Part shown: positions 1-7,582 of the stretch, one piece after another
Layout: every line of letters begins with the position of its first letter
How positions within the stretch are numbered: the stretch's first letter is position 1
Assembly: GCA_002085355.1 (NCBI GenBank)
Contig: NATN01000013.1
Span: 1 to 17,796 of the forward strand
From: Candidatus Zhuqueibacterota bacterium 4484_87
Lineage (GTDB): Bacteria > Zhuqueibacterota > Zhuqueibacteria > Thermofontimicrobiales > Thermofontimicrobiaceae
Direction of reading: 5' to 3'
Length of the DNA stretch: 17,796 nt
Notes under the pieces: model-generated
Told to the model about the DNA's origin: nothing
The model's input: the letters and a program-made list of their open reading frames with translations, nothing else
Database searches by the model: none
Translations under genes and position numbers: made by a program

Positions 1-178
1 AGGCAAGCTTCGTTCTCTCCAGAAATGCAGGCGTTGCTTGACTTATTGTTCTTGTGCCAATGTCCACGACGAGCATCATTTCATCTGTGTAACCAAGAAT
101 CTGACGCAACTCATTCACTTCTTTTTCGAGCTTCTGAATTTGCTCTTTGAAAAGTCGAAAATTTTCATGTGATTCCAT
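1..178 (-). CDS. N-terminus of a PAS-like sensor/signalling protein (partial, cut by left edge)
   Basis: This is an open frame reading leftward from an ATG at 178-176, with 59 codons before the window ends. A GAGAAG ribosome binding site lies at 184-189, five bases before the ATG. Residues 4-30 are rich in Lys, Glu, Gln and Leu in a heptad-like pattern (FRLFKEQIQKLEKEVNELR), as in a short coiled coil. Then comes a stretch reading DEMMLVVDIGTRTISQATPAFLERT, which looks like the first strands and helix of a PAS sensor domain (hydrophobic strand, then an 'xxATPAFLE' helix as in histidine kinases and diguanylate cyclases). The output domain is outside the window, so kinase, cyclase or phosphatase cannot be decided. 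That it is a real gene is fairly sure; the PAS call is moderate. Confidence 0.6.
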   Translation of the reverse strand, partial: MESHENFRLFKEQIQKLEKEVNELRQILGYTDEMMLVVDIGTRTISQATPAFLERTKLA

Positions 179-212
179 TTTTTCTTCTCGCTGAATCAGT
201 GAAAAACTGTCT

Positions 213-243
213 TTTATAATTATTAATATGGATGACCAGTCAA
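213..243 (-). promoter_or_regulatory. weak candidate sigma70 promoter for the leftmost minus-strand gene
   Basis: On the minus strand TTGACT (238-243) is followed by TATAAA (213-218) with a 19-base spacer. The hexamers are good but the spacer is longer than the usual 16-18, so this is only a candidate. Confidence 0.3.
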
Positions 244-275
244 AATTGAAGATAAGACGCTAATAGATTGTTTTT

Positions 276-330
276 AAAAGGCTGACGCCTTAACTCCAAT
301 CCAATTTCGGAATTAAGCCGTAAGGCTTTT
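276..330 (-). terminator. twin inverted hairpins, candidate terminator after the patatin gene (REP/BIME-like)
   Basis: Two 18-base hairpin units lie in opposite orientation. On the plus strand 276-293 reads AAAAGGCTGACGCCTTAA (stem AAGGC/GCCTT) and 313-330 reads TTAAGCCGTAAGGCTTTT (stem AAGCC/GGCTT, GTAA tetraloop). Nineteen bases separate them. The second unit read on the minus strand matches the first at 15 of 18 positions, and the stem differences are compensatory. The whole can also fold as one long stem with three mismatches. On the minus strand the last stem ends in CCTTTT, so it could stop transcription from the patatin gene. The T-run is short, hence moderate confidence. Confidence 0.4.
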
Positions 331-441
331 ATTGTCTTTTATTGCTATTTTACTTAAAAATTTACAACTGAACATTCATATTATTAATACCTATCAAAGT
401 AACTAAAGCAGCAAGAAAATTTAAAAAAAATATTTTGATGT

Positions 442-1350
442 TCAAACGGGGAACAACTTCTTTTTCATAACATAGCGCCGCGAAATGATTTTGCGGATTT
501 CAGGCAAAGCCTCACGGGCAGCTTCTTCGCCCGCTTCGATGAACTGATCAACGCGATCAAATTCAAACCAGTGAAATTTTCCAACTCCCGGACGAATTAC
601 CACATCAGCAGCTTGCATTTGGTAGTAAGTGAGTTGGTCAGAAGTAATTTTGGATGTCCGGTTAATGATTTCAAGGATATTATCAAATTCTTTACCCTGC
701 GTAAGTTCCTGGGAGACATCCACCGCTATTACAGAATCCGCTCCCATCATTTGCGCCGCCTGTACAGGCACCTTTTGCGTCACTGCACCGTCCAGCAGCA
801 GCCTGCTATCTCTCTCCACTGGAGGCAAAAATCCGGGAATGGAACTGCTCGCCAGTACAGCCGATCGAATCGGGCCGTGCATCATGTAAACGTCCTGCCC
901 GGAGATAATATCCGATGCCACCGCACAAAACGGGACTTTGCCGTCCTGGATAAAACCGTCTTCCAGCAGATACTCCAAAGCAGTCATAAACTTATCAGCC
1001 GGTATCAGATAGTTTCGACTGCGGGCAAGATTGATGACTATTGTCTCTTTGAGGTGAGTTATTAAATGGGCGAAAACACCGCTGTTTTGTTTCCCGAAAA
1101 AAGTTTTGCGCAGCCCAAGTTTCTCATAAGTTTCACTGGCCAAAAATTCTTTCACGCGATTTTCGATTGTCTGAGGGTCAGGCAATTGCGAGTACATGGC
1201 ACCAATTAGCGAACCTGCACTGGTGCCACTAATTACATCAAAATGGATATTCTCCTGATGCAAAACTTTCAGCACGCCAATATGGGCAAAGCCCCGAGCG
1301 CCTCCGCCTCCGAGTGCCAATCCGATTTTTGGTCGAGAGATAAAATTCAT
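442..1350 (-). CDS. patatin-like phospholipase, RssA/YchK type
   Basis: This 302-residue protein is a member of the bacterial patatin family, serine lipid acyl hydrolases with a Ser-Asp dyad. The oxyanion-hole loop GGGGARG is at residues 14-20, the nucleophile elbow GTSAG is at 42-46 with Ser44, and the catalytic Asp lies in the DGA motif at 187-189. No signal peptide is visible, so it is probably cytoplasmic. The length fits the RssA-like single-domain subgroup rather than the longer forms with a C-terminal outer-membrane barrel. Start ATG 1350-1348 has a GGAA element about six bases upstream, and a near-consensus promoter lies at 1405-1433. The substrate is unknown; phospholipid deacylation is the family expectation. 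The gene is alone on its transcript unless it reads through to the gene on its left. Confidence 0.93.
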   Translation of the reverse strand: MNFISRPKIGLALGGGGARGFAHIGVLKVLHQENIHFDVISGTSAGSLIGAMYSQLPDPQTIENRVKEFLASETYEKLGLRKTFFGKQNSGVFAHLITHLKETIVINLARSRNYLIPADKFMTALEYLLEDGFIQDGKVPFCAVASDIISGQDVYMMHGPIRSAVLASSSIPGFLPPVERDSRLLLDGAVTQKVPVQAAQMMGADSVIAVDVSQELTQGKEFDNILEIINRTSKITSDQLTYYQMQAADVVIRPGVGKFHWFEFDRVDQFIEAGEEAAREALPEIRKIISRRYVMKKKLFPV

Positions 1351-1404
1351 TTACATTTCCAATCATTTAAAGGTGGGGCAACGATTCAGTGGTCTGATGT
1401 GTTA

Positions 1405-1433
1405 AATATAACTAAGTCAATTGATTTTGTCAA
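1405..1433 (-). promoter_or_regulatory. sigma70-type promoter of the patatin gene
   Basis: On the minus strand a perfect TTGACA -35 box (1428-1433) and a TATATT -10 box (1405-1410) are separated by exactly 17 bases. Transcription would begin near 1398, giving a leader of about 48 bases before the ATG at 1350. The same box pair recurs before lacI, which supports both. Confidence 0.75.
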
Positions 1434-1566
1434 GTTTTATTCAGTAAATAAAATCGTTTTGGACGCCTTTTAATGATTAAAATTGGGATATACGTTGTTT
1501 GAAGTAAAATTGAAAATTAATACAGATTAGTGTACATCAGTGATTAATTTGCTGAAAAATCGCTAC

Positions 1567-1586
1567 TTTGTTTTGCACAAAACAAA
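1567..1586. promoter_or_regulatory. perfect 20-bp inverted repeat, possible operator
   Basis: TTTGTTTTG (1567-1575) and CAAAACAAA (1578-1586) are exact inverted copies around a CA centre. A hairpin would need a six-base loop, and there is no T-run after it on the plus strand, so a protein-binding site is likelier than a terminator. It lies upstream of the phosphatase gene. No cognate regulator is identified. Confidence 0.35.
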
Positions 1587-1738
1587 AAAATATTTATCTT
1601 GCGATTATGGGCGTTTTTGTTTAAATTTAAATTTATGGTCTCAAATGAAAAAAGAAGCGATAATCAAGAAACAAATCGTATTTTATTCGTATTAAAAATA
1701 AATCACATTATTTACTTTAACTGAGCTCAAGCAGACCG

Positions 1739-3970
1739 ATGACTCTCACTTTTGTTGCAGCCATTGTGTATCTCACTATCGGAGTACTGCTTTTCCTGTT
1801 AGGGCTTCTCATCTACCGGGAAAATGCAGCGCAGCGCGTCAACCGCGTGACAGGCGTGCTGCTGTTTTTTGCGGCATTAGCGCCGATCATGGGGGCGTTC
1901 GGGCTCATTGTTTTTAAAATTTATCAATTAGAACAGCTTAATCTTGAATTTTTCCGTCGCCTTTTCCTGTTGTGGGAGTTATTCTTTCCCCAGTTACTTT
2001 ATTTCTCACTCGTCTTTCCCACAGAGAGAAAAATTGTTCGCTCTTTTCCAAAAATTGTCTATTTTATCTATCTGCCGCACATTTTTCATTTTATCATCGT
2101 GCTGTTGTTCAAAAGTCCGGAATCCATCATTTCTCTCATCCAGCCGCCCGTAAGCGATTCCGTTTTCAATCTCATTCTCAAACCGCTATCGCTGTTTTTC
2201 AATTTTAGTCTCGGTTTGATCAGTTACTTTTATGAATTCCACCTGAATTTTTTCGCCGTGATCAATCTGATCTACGTGCTGTTAGCAGTATATTTCATGC
2301 ACCAGAGTTTTCAAAATCTTCCCACACCGCGTATCAAAAAACAAGTGGGACTCGTCATCTGGGGCATCCGCTCAAGTGTCGGTTTGTACGTGATCGCTTT
2401 TATTTTACCGCGGCTGCTACCCATTCACACATCTGACAATGTTGTTTATCTCATTACGATTGTCGCCTTGCTCATTGGGACGATCTCCATCGCCTGGGCA
2501 ATGATCAAATATCAGTTTCTGGATATTAGTTCCAGAATTACACGGGAATTCCTGTTTTCCATCTGCTTTGGTATCATCACGGCTGTTTTTTTGCTCGCTT
2601 TTTATCATCTCAAAAAATTGGTGCCAGATGTTTTGGGTTTCGACGTTCCGATTGTGGAAGTTGTCTTTATCATCTTTGCTGTGCTCGCTTTCCATCCCAT
2701 GATCAATAACATTCAGCGTTTCCTCACCCAACTTTTCGGCAAAGACCGCACGGATTTCCGCACAATTCTTGAATCGTTGAGCCACGACATTTTAACTATC
2801 CCTGACGTCGTCACATTAAAACAAAAAATTACTTCTGTGCTCACCGAAAGTCTGATGCTGGAAAATGTCCATTTAATCATTGAAAATGGGAGCGGAGCAT
2901 TTGAAATCGAATATCATGCTGAAAACAAAAGCATAAAGCACACTTTTCTCTTCAATTCCGAATTCATTACTCTTATGCGTCAATTGGAGCGGCCTGTCTC
3001 AATCGAAGAATTGATGACCCTGATTGACGATGCAGAGGAGAAAGAAATTCTCAATCGATTGAATTGCTACCTGCTCATTCCGCTTAATCACCGGAGTGAA
3101 TTAAAAGGAATTTTATGTTTGGGCAATAAACTCACGCGGACATCTTTTTCTGCTGAGGACGCGTCATTATTGAATTTGCTATCAGGACAAATTGCCATTG
3201 CCCTGGAAAACATCGAACTGTACAAAGAAAAGATCGCCAAGCAGCGAATTGAAGAAGAAATTTCTCTGGCGCAGGAAATTCAACAAATGCTGCTGCCAAG
3301 CCATGTTCCGCAAGGGAAAAATTTCGAGATTTCTGCCATGAACATCCCATCCAAAGAGGTCGGTGGAGATTACTATGATTTCATTGAATTGGACGAGAGA
3401 CGCATCGGCATTGCCATCGGCGACATTGCCGGCAAAGGGATTCCCGGCGCCCTGCTAATGTCAAATTTGCAGGCAGCGTTGCGCGCTTCAGCGTGGCAAT
3501 ATCAAAAACCGGAATTGGTGATAAATAAAATAAACAATCAATTGGCACATACAACCTCGGCGGAAAAATACGCAACATTCTTTTACGGTATTTTTGACAC
3601 TCAAAAATTGACTTTTACTTTCAGCAATGCCGGACACAATTATCCCATCATCAAAACACAGGACGGCTCGCACTGTTTTCTCAGTGAAGGCGGTCTCGTC
3701 ATTGGCGTGCAACCGAACTTCCCCTACCAATCTTCTCAAGTCAAACTTTCGCCAGGAGACACCATTGTTTTTTATACTGATGGCATTACAGAAGCGATCA
3801 ATGTGGACGTGGAAGAATTTGGCGAGAGAAAATTAATCGATATCATTCTGCAAAATCCCTTTCACACTGCAGAAGAATTGCGCAATTTGATTTATGAAGA
3901 GATGGTTCGTTTCACGCGAGGCACGCCCCAATATGATGATTTGACGTTGATTGTGTTGCGTGTTTTGTAG
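1739..3970 (+). CDS. membrane-anchored GAF/SpoIIE-type serine phosphatase (RsbU-like)
   Basis: This 743-residue protein has about seven to eight hydrophobic helices in residues 5-325, ending in a KYQFLDISSRITREF junction like that of 7TM sensor histidine kinases. A GAF-like domain follows at about 345-490, then a short charged linker helix (EIQQMLLP), then a PP2C-like SpoIIE phosphatase domain at about 520-743. Metal-binding motifs are intact: GGDYYD 542-547, GDIAGKG 561-567, AGHN near 631, YTDG 679-682 and YDD 732-734. Family members dephosphorylate serine on anti-anti-sigma (STAS) proteins in partner-switching pathways. No STAS or RsbW-like gene is in the window, so the target is unknown. 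The ATG at 1739 has only a weak upstream GAG element. It converges with the next gene 40 bases away. What the sensor detects cannot be read from the sequence. Confidence 0.93.
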   Translation: MTLTFVAAIVYLTIGVLLFLLGLLIYRENAAQRVNRVTGVLLFFAALAPIMGAFGLIVFKIYQLEQLNLEFFRRLFLLWELFFPQLLYFSLVFPTERKIVRSFPKIVYFIYLPHIFHFIIVLLFKSPESIISLIQPPVSDSVFNLILKPLSLFFNFSLGLISYFYEFHLNFFAVINLIYVLLAVYFMHQSFQNLPTPRIKKQVGLVIWGIRSSVGLYVIAFILPRLLPIHTSDNVVYLITIVALLIGTISIAWAMIKYQFLDISSRITREFLFSICFGIITAVFLLAFYHLKKLVPDVLGFDVPIVEVVFIIFAVLAFHPMINNIQRFLTQLFGKDRTDFRTILESLSHDILTIPDVVTLKQKITSVLTESLMLENVHLIIENGSGAFEIEYHAENKSIKHTFLFNSEFITLMRQLERPVSIEELMTLIDDAEEKEILNRLNCYLLIPLNHRSELKGILCLGNKLTRTSFSAEDASLLNLLSGQIAIALENIELYKEKIAKQRIEEEISLAQEIQQMLLPSHVPQGKNFEISAMNIPSKEVGGDYYDFIELDERRIGIAIGDIAGKGIPGALLMSNLQAALRASAWQYQKPELVINKINNQLAHTTSAEKYATFFYGIFDTQKLTFTFSNAGHNYPIIKTQDGSHCFLSEGGLVIGVQPNFPYQSSQVKLSPGDTIVFYTDGITEAINVDVEEFGERKLIDIILQNPFHTAEELRNLIYEEMVRFTRGTPQYDDLTLIVLRVL

Positions 3971-4010
3971 CACGAATGCCACAGTTTACTGGCCTTTACA
4001 CGGTAAAAAC

Positions 4011-4748
4011 TCACAGCAGATATTTCACCATCAAAGCAGGTAAAATCTGCATTGCCATATTATCCCAGCCGTGCGGTGAAGCTGCTTCGATAACCGCACT
4101 GAGCAATCCGATCAGCAAAATTTTCAGAAGTATTATTGAATGGAAACTCATCCCCGTTGTCAACATCATTCCCAGCAAAATTGCAACGCTCGACACAAGG
4201 AAAACAGCCAATGAACCTTCCAGGCTTCTCGTTGTCCGAACCGTCCTCAGAGAAGGCACGCGATATGTGTGTGTCCCGAAACGCGTTCCCACAGGTTCGC
4301 CGATGGCATCGCCGAAGCCGGTAACCAGATAGCCAAAAATTGCAAAATTTTCCAAAAAAATATTCGTCGCCAATCCGCCGATGAGCGTTGAAAGATACGG
4401 CACAACAATGAAATATGAGCGATGCGGTTCGTCTTTTTCGCGAGCCAGCGCTTCAAAAAGGATGTTGCCGTCTCCCAAAATAACAGCCAGCAAAATAACT
4501 AACGACGTCATTCCGCCAAACAGACACACAATCGGCGTTCCCCAAACGAACTGAATGACTGCAACGCTGGCAAAAATGCAAAAATGGAAAATCTTTCGCG
4601 TGTAGCCGGTCTTCATGCCCAATTTCATTTTGAAGCGACCGGCGACATACAAGCACAACAATGCCCACAAAAATCCGGCAGGCCCGCCGAGGAGGATTGT
4701 CTTCGCAGAAGGGAAATTATCAATAAAAAAGCTGAAAATTCTGTCCAT
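4011..4748 (-). CDS. dolichol/phytol kinase-family integral membrane protein
   Basis: This 245-residue protein is almost entirely hydrophobic helices, about seven. It carries the signature blocks of the CTP-dependent prenol kinase family (SEC59/VTE5, COG0170): TRKIFHF at 50-56, GDAIGEPVGTRFG at 146-158, RTTRSLEGSLA at 171-181 and EAASPHGWDN at 221-230. Members phosphorylate a polyprenol or phytol, or act as diacylglycerol kinases; the related CdsA family makes CDP-diacylglycerol. The substrate cannot be chosen from sequence alone. The ATG at 4748-4746 has a GAGAA element seven bases upstream. It lies 69 bases downstream of a PAP2 phosphatase on the same strand, so a lipid-phosphate kinase and a phosphatase are probably co-transcribed. 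Confidence 0.85.
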   Translation of the reverse strand: MDRIFSFFIDNFPSAKTILLGGPAGFLWALLCLYVAGRFKMKLGMKTGYTRKIFHFCIFASVAVIQFVWGTPIVCLFGGMTSLVILLAVILGDGNILFEALAREKDEPHRSYFIVVPYLSTLIGGLATNIFLENFAIFGYLVTGFGDAIGEPVGTRFGTHTYRVPSLRTVRTTRSLEGSLAVFLVSSVAILLGMMLTTGMSFHSIILLKILLIGLLSAVIEAASPHGWDNMAMQILPALMVKYLL

Positions 4749-4817
4749 TTTTTCTCTGGTAAATTTTAGCAGGATGATTCATCAGATGTTTGTGAAGATA
4801 AGTTCAGTCACAATCCA

Positions 4818-5609
4818 TTAAAAATCAATTGCGACACCCAAACGGCCTTTGCTGTGAAAAAGTCGAATCATTCCCGCAGATTTTTCTTCACTTATTTTGT
4901 CAAACTTTGCCACAAAATCAGCGACAAAATAACCAATGGCTGCGCCCAAAAATACATCAGACGCCCAATGTCGATTATGATAAATCCGTGAAGCTGAAAC
5001 CAGCCCCCCGCTCGAGTACCACAACAATTTCCACCAAAAATTGTCAAGAGATTTCGCCATTGCTGCGGACACTGCCATGCTCACTGTCGCATGCCCGCTG
5101 GGAAGCGATTGATATGTATCTTCTATTTGGAAAGGCGAAAAAAACAGATGCCCATGTCCGGTATAAGGTCTGTGCCTGCCGATGGCCATTTTCAAAATCG
5201 AAGACAACAGAGCTGAGTAGAGAAATGATTCCGTGGCATTTAATCCCATTTTTCGAACAACAGGTTTGTTGAGCACCACACCAATCCCGTATATTCCCGC
5301 AGTTGCCAGCAATGTGTATTTATTACCATAAACTCTGTCCAGACAAAAAATGCGATCATTCCCCTGATTCTGATTTTTCAAAGCAATATTTTGCACGTTG
5401 TCGTCGATCAAGAATAGGATGCCGGTAGTTGCGGAAATGACGCCGAATTTTCCCCAGTCACTCTTTTGAAAACGGGCAGGAGCAGTGAAAAGCTTTCGTC
5501 CGATGTTGACAAAATGTTTCCCGTCATCGGAAAGATCACCGTTTTTTCCAGGGAGCAAATTTGCCTGCAAAATAAAAACGAAAATTAAAATGAATTGCAA
5601 TTTTTTCAA
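4818..5609 (-). CDS. PAP2-superfamily membrane lipid phosphatase
   Basis: This 263-residue protein has an N-terminal signal sequence or first helix (residues 4-20) and the full three-part PAP2 active site. KX6RP runs from Lys140 to Arg147-Pro148, PSGH is at 170-173, and SRX5HX3D has Ser207-Arg208, His214 and Asp218. Such enzymes dephosphorylate phosphatidate, undecaprenyl diphosphate or similar lipids on the periplasmic side. The protein ends in a short polar tail finishing LGVAIDF. The start is TTG at 5609-5607, chosen because AAGGG at 5616-5620 lies six bases upstream, an in-frame stop (5621-5619) closes the frame above it, and no in-frame ATG lies between. It is followed by the prenol-kinase-like gene and preceded by the transglutaminase-like gene, 130 bases away. 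Confidence 0.9.
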   Translation of the reverse strand: MKKLQFILIFVFILQANLLPGKNGDLSDDGKHFVNIGRKLFTAPARFQKSDWGKFGVISATTGILFLIDDNVQNIALKNQNQGNDRIFCLDRVYGNKYTLLATAGIYGIGVVLNKPVVRKMGLNATESFLYSALLSSILKMAIGRHRPYTGHGHLFFSPFQIEDTYQSLPSGHATVSMAVSAAMAKSLDNFWWKLLWYSSGGLVSASRIYHNRHWASDVFLGAAIGYFVADFVAKFDKISEEKSAGMIRLFHSKGRLGVAIDF

Positions 5610-5739
5610 TAATATCCCTTATTAAAGTCACGATCAACTCTCTAATAAAGCCCCCTGCAGAATCCACAATCATGCGCAAGGTTCACTGATTAATAGCTAA
5701 TCAAATAAAGCGTTCAAACTCTGTTTAGTGCAATGAATG

Positions 5740-7170
5740 TCAAAAAGCTTCCAAAAATTCCACTTCGTAATCCCAATCCCACTGATCAAAATAGAGATTT
5801 CCGCCGCGCCATTCCAATTCGCCACGCTGAAAATCTACTGTTTCAGAACGAAAATGAACTTTCGCCGGATACAATGGCTGTGAAAAATCGTCATTCACAA
5901 TTAATCGATAGCCATCCATGCTGCCGAGAAAGAACCATTTTTCTTCTTCATCTACTGAATTCAGCAAACCAATATCTGCGTCCACTGGCAGCCAGCCATA
6001 AGGCTCAAAATAGATTTCACCCCAATCGTGCATACCATGACTGCCTGGTTTCGTTGTCCAACCGGATTGCCAGCGCGCCGGAATTCCGTTCATGCGGCAA
6101 AGCGTAATAAAAAAAATGGAGTGCATACCGCAATCGCAATGGTGGTTGCGATAGACGTAGTCGCTGATATTTGAAATCGTCGAATATTCCCGCGCTGACG
6201 CCCAGGGAATATTATCGTTGATGTAGCGAAAAATTCTCTGCGCAATGCGATAGGGATTTTCCTCATCGCCGACGATTTTCCGTGACAACTGTCGCAATTC
6301 ATCGCTAAATACTATGTGCGGCGGTCTCTCCGACAAAAAAGGCTGCAACTCGCTTGTTCGCGGAGCTGCGACGACTTTTTCGGGATCGATGTGATTGTAA
6401 ACCGCATGATTGGTGAACTCAAATACGATTCGAAATTCTGCTGATTTGCCCTTTTCTGCTTTTTGCTCGAAATAGATGGTGCGCTGCAATCGATCAGTGG
6501 GAGCAATGAGAAACTGTTCGGGGAATGCAGAAATTAATTTTATGTCTGTCTGTCGCGGCGGAATTTCTCTGGGAAAAGGCAGCCAACAGCGAATCACTTC
6601 CCCATCGGGCACGACATCCGGTTTGACTGTGACGCGATAAGTAATTTTCACGCGAACCGGATTCACAAATTTTTCCGCGGATTTTTTCGCGGTGCGAATA
6701 ATTTTTCGTACATCCTCCAGACGGTTGTACGCGCTTGGTTTAGCTGGGCCTTCTTTTTTCAATTTAATTTGTTTTAGTTTTTTGTCAATGCGAAACAGGT
6801 TGGGCGCTGCGCGATTGAAATATTTTTTCTCACCATCAATAATTTTGAACTCGAGCGATTTCGCCTTCTCCCATTTTTCCAGATCGTTGAGTGAAACGTC
6901 CGGTATATATTTTTTGACATATTCGACAATATCCGCGCTCGTTTGTGTAAAATCTTTCCGGATACGATCCAAACGTTCAATTTCAAATTCCATGCGCAAC
7001 CGCAGCAACGGATCCATTGCCGGATGAGCAGCGATTTCCTGTCTCATCATTTGTTGCGCTGTGCTGTATTCTCCCCGAGAGATTATTACCCGTAGCGAAT
7101 CGGGAATTTGCCCATAAGCAAACTGAGTCAGAATAAAGAATGTAATCAGCAATACACTTTTAATTTTCAA
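5740..7170 (-). CDS. secreted transglutaminase-like (papain-fold) protein
   Basis: This 476-residue protein has a clear signal peptide (residues 1-20, cleavage near AYG-Q), a helical region to about 165, a beta-rich region of about 170-260, and a transglutaminase-core domain at about 300-400. The catalytic triad is visible: Cys347 in HHCDCGMHS, exactly 14 residues before GIPAR; His381 in HGMHDW; and Asp397 in PVDAD. Bacterial members are usually peptidases or amidases rather than cross-linking enzymes, so a periplasmic protease or cell-wall role is possible; the substrate is unknown. The start is TTG at 7170-7168 with a strong GGAGGG (7178-7183) seven bases upstream, and no better ATG fits the signal peptide. 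A promoter lies at 7215-7243. It heads a minus-strand run with PAP2 and the kinase-like gene. Confidence 0.88.
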   Translation of the reverse strand: MKIKSVLLITFFILTQFAYGQIPDSLRVIISRGEYSTAQQMMRQEIAAHPAMDPLLRLRMEFEIERLDRIRKDFTQTSADIVEYVKKYIPDVSLNDLEKWEKAKSLEFKIIDGEKKYFNRAAPNLFRIDKKLKQIKLKKEGPAKPSAYNRLEDVRKIIRTAKKSAEKFVNPVRVKITYRVTVKPDVVPDGEVIRCWLPFPREIPPRQTDIKLISAFPEQFLIAPTDRLQRTIYFEQKAEKGKSAEFRIVFEFTNHAVYNHIDPEKVVAAPRTSELQPFLSERPPHIVFSDELRQLSRKIVGDEENPYRIAQRIFRYINDNIPWASAREYSTISNISDYVYRNHHCDCGMHSIFFITLCRMNGIPARWQSGWTTKPGSHGMHDWGEIYFEPYGWLPVDADIGLLNSVDEEEKWFFLGSMDGYRLIVNDDFSQPLYPAKVHFRSETVDFQRGELEWRGGNLYFDQWDWDYEVEFLEAF

Positions 7171-7214
7171 TTCTGCACCCTCCGCGAATTAAGTTATTGG
7201 TCTCTCATTTCTAC

Positions 7215-7243
7215 AATATAATTGTTTGAATTCATTATTTCAA
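7215..7243 (-). promoter_or_regulatory. sigma70-type promoter of the transglutaminase/PAP2/kinase run
   Basis: On the minus strand TTGAAA (7238-7243) and TATATT (7215-7220) are separated by 17 bases. Transcription would start near 7208, about 38 bases before the TTG start at 7170. No other equally good promoter was seen before the next two minus-strand genes. Confidence 0.65.
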
Positions 7244-7418
7244 GCAAAATTGTGAAATTATTTTTTGCAATTTATGCGCGAGGCTATGTGAGGTTTCCAC
7301 ATTAAACATGTGACTCGCTCATTCTTCGATTGCCTGGGAACCAAACAACTTTTCAAAAAACTGAAAAAGCTGATAAAGCTTCGGAATAAAAAAAAATTAC
7401 TAAATTGAAAATTTTTCC

Positions 7419-7447
7419 TTGACAAAGCCGGTTTTCTTTATTATATT
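7419..7447 (+). promoter_or_regulatory. sigma70-type promoter of lacI and the glycan locus
   Basis: A perfect TTGACA (7419-7424) and TATATT (7442-7447) are spaced by 17 bases. The start point would fall near 7454, in the middle of the first operator. The leader to the lacI ATG is about 138 bases. Confidence 0.8.
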
Positions 7448-7461
7448 TAAAACGTTTCTAC
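7446..7461. promoter_or_regulatory. LacI-family operator O1 (imperfect) over the transcription start
   Basis: The core AAACGTTT (7450-7457) is a perfect palindrome with the central CG typical of LacI/GalR operators. The 16-base site matches 11 of 16 positions of the perfect site at 7567-7582. It abuts the -10 box, so bound repressor would block initiation. Confidence 0.6.
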
Positions 7462-7566
7462 GGTATATCTCGTTTTTGCTGTTTTGTCACCACATCCTAT
7501 CTCATTTATTTTCTGTTCGTTATAATTATCTTGTTCTTTTTTCTCTTTTGATTTTTTTAACTTAAA

Positions 7567-7582
7567 ATCGAAACGTTTCGAT
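7567..7582. promoter_or_regulatory. LacI-family operator O2, perfect 16-bp palindrome
   Basis: ATCGAAACGTTTCGAT is a perfect palindrome with a central CG, the hallmark of LacI/GalR/CcpA-family operators. It ends one base before the lacI ribosome binding site (AGGGAG, 7583-7588). Repressor bound here could block elongation or pair with O1, 121 bp away centre to centre. That it is the operator of the adjacent LacI is inferred from position and form. Confidence 0.75.

Larger units (their letters stand above)
1351..1738. other. 388-bp divergent intergenic region between patatin and phosphatase genes
   Basis: This AT-rich spacer lies between two genes that read outward. It holds the minus-strand promoter at 1405-1433 and a perfect 20-bp dyad at 1567-1586. 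A weak plus-strand promoter candidate, TTGCGA (1599-1604) with TAAATT (1622-1627), sits 17 bases apart. A 30-codon frame at 1635-1724 has no ribosome binding site and is not called as a gene. Nothing else recognisable was seen. Confidence 0.5.

Noticed and set aside
571..1065. 164-codon plus-strand frame opposite the patatin gene
   Set aside because: The opposite strand encodes intact patatin motifs; this frame has none.
1635..1724. 30-codon upstream frame before the phosphatase gene
   Set aside because: No Shine-Dalgarno precedes its ATG, and the predicted peptide has no recognisable feature.
3971..4010. Possible terminator between the convergent phosphatase and kinase-like genes
   Set aside because: Only a five-base TTTAC/GTAAA pairing with a long loop is present, too weak to call.
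5687..5703. TGATTA/TAATCA dyad in the transglutaminase-PAP2 gap
   Set aside because: Six AT-rich pairs with a five-base loop are likely by chance, and there is no T-run on the transcribed strand.
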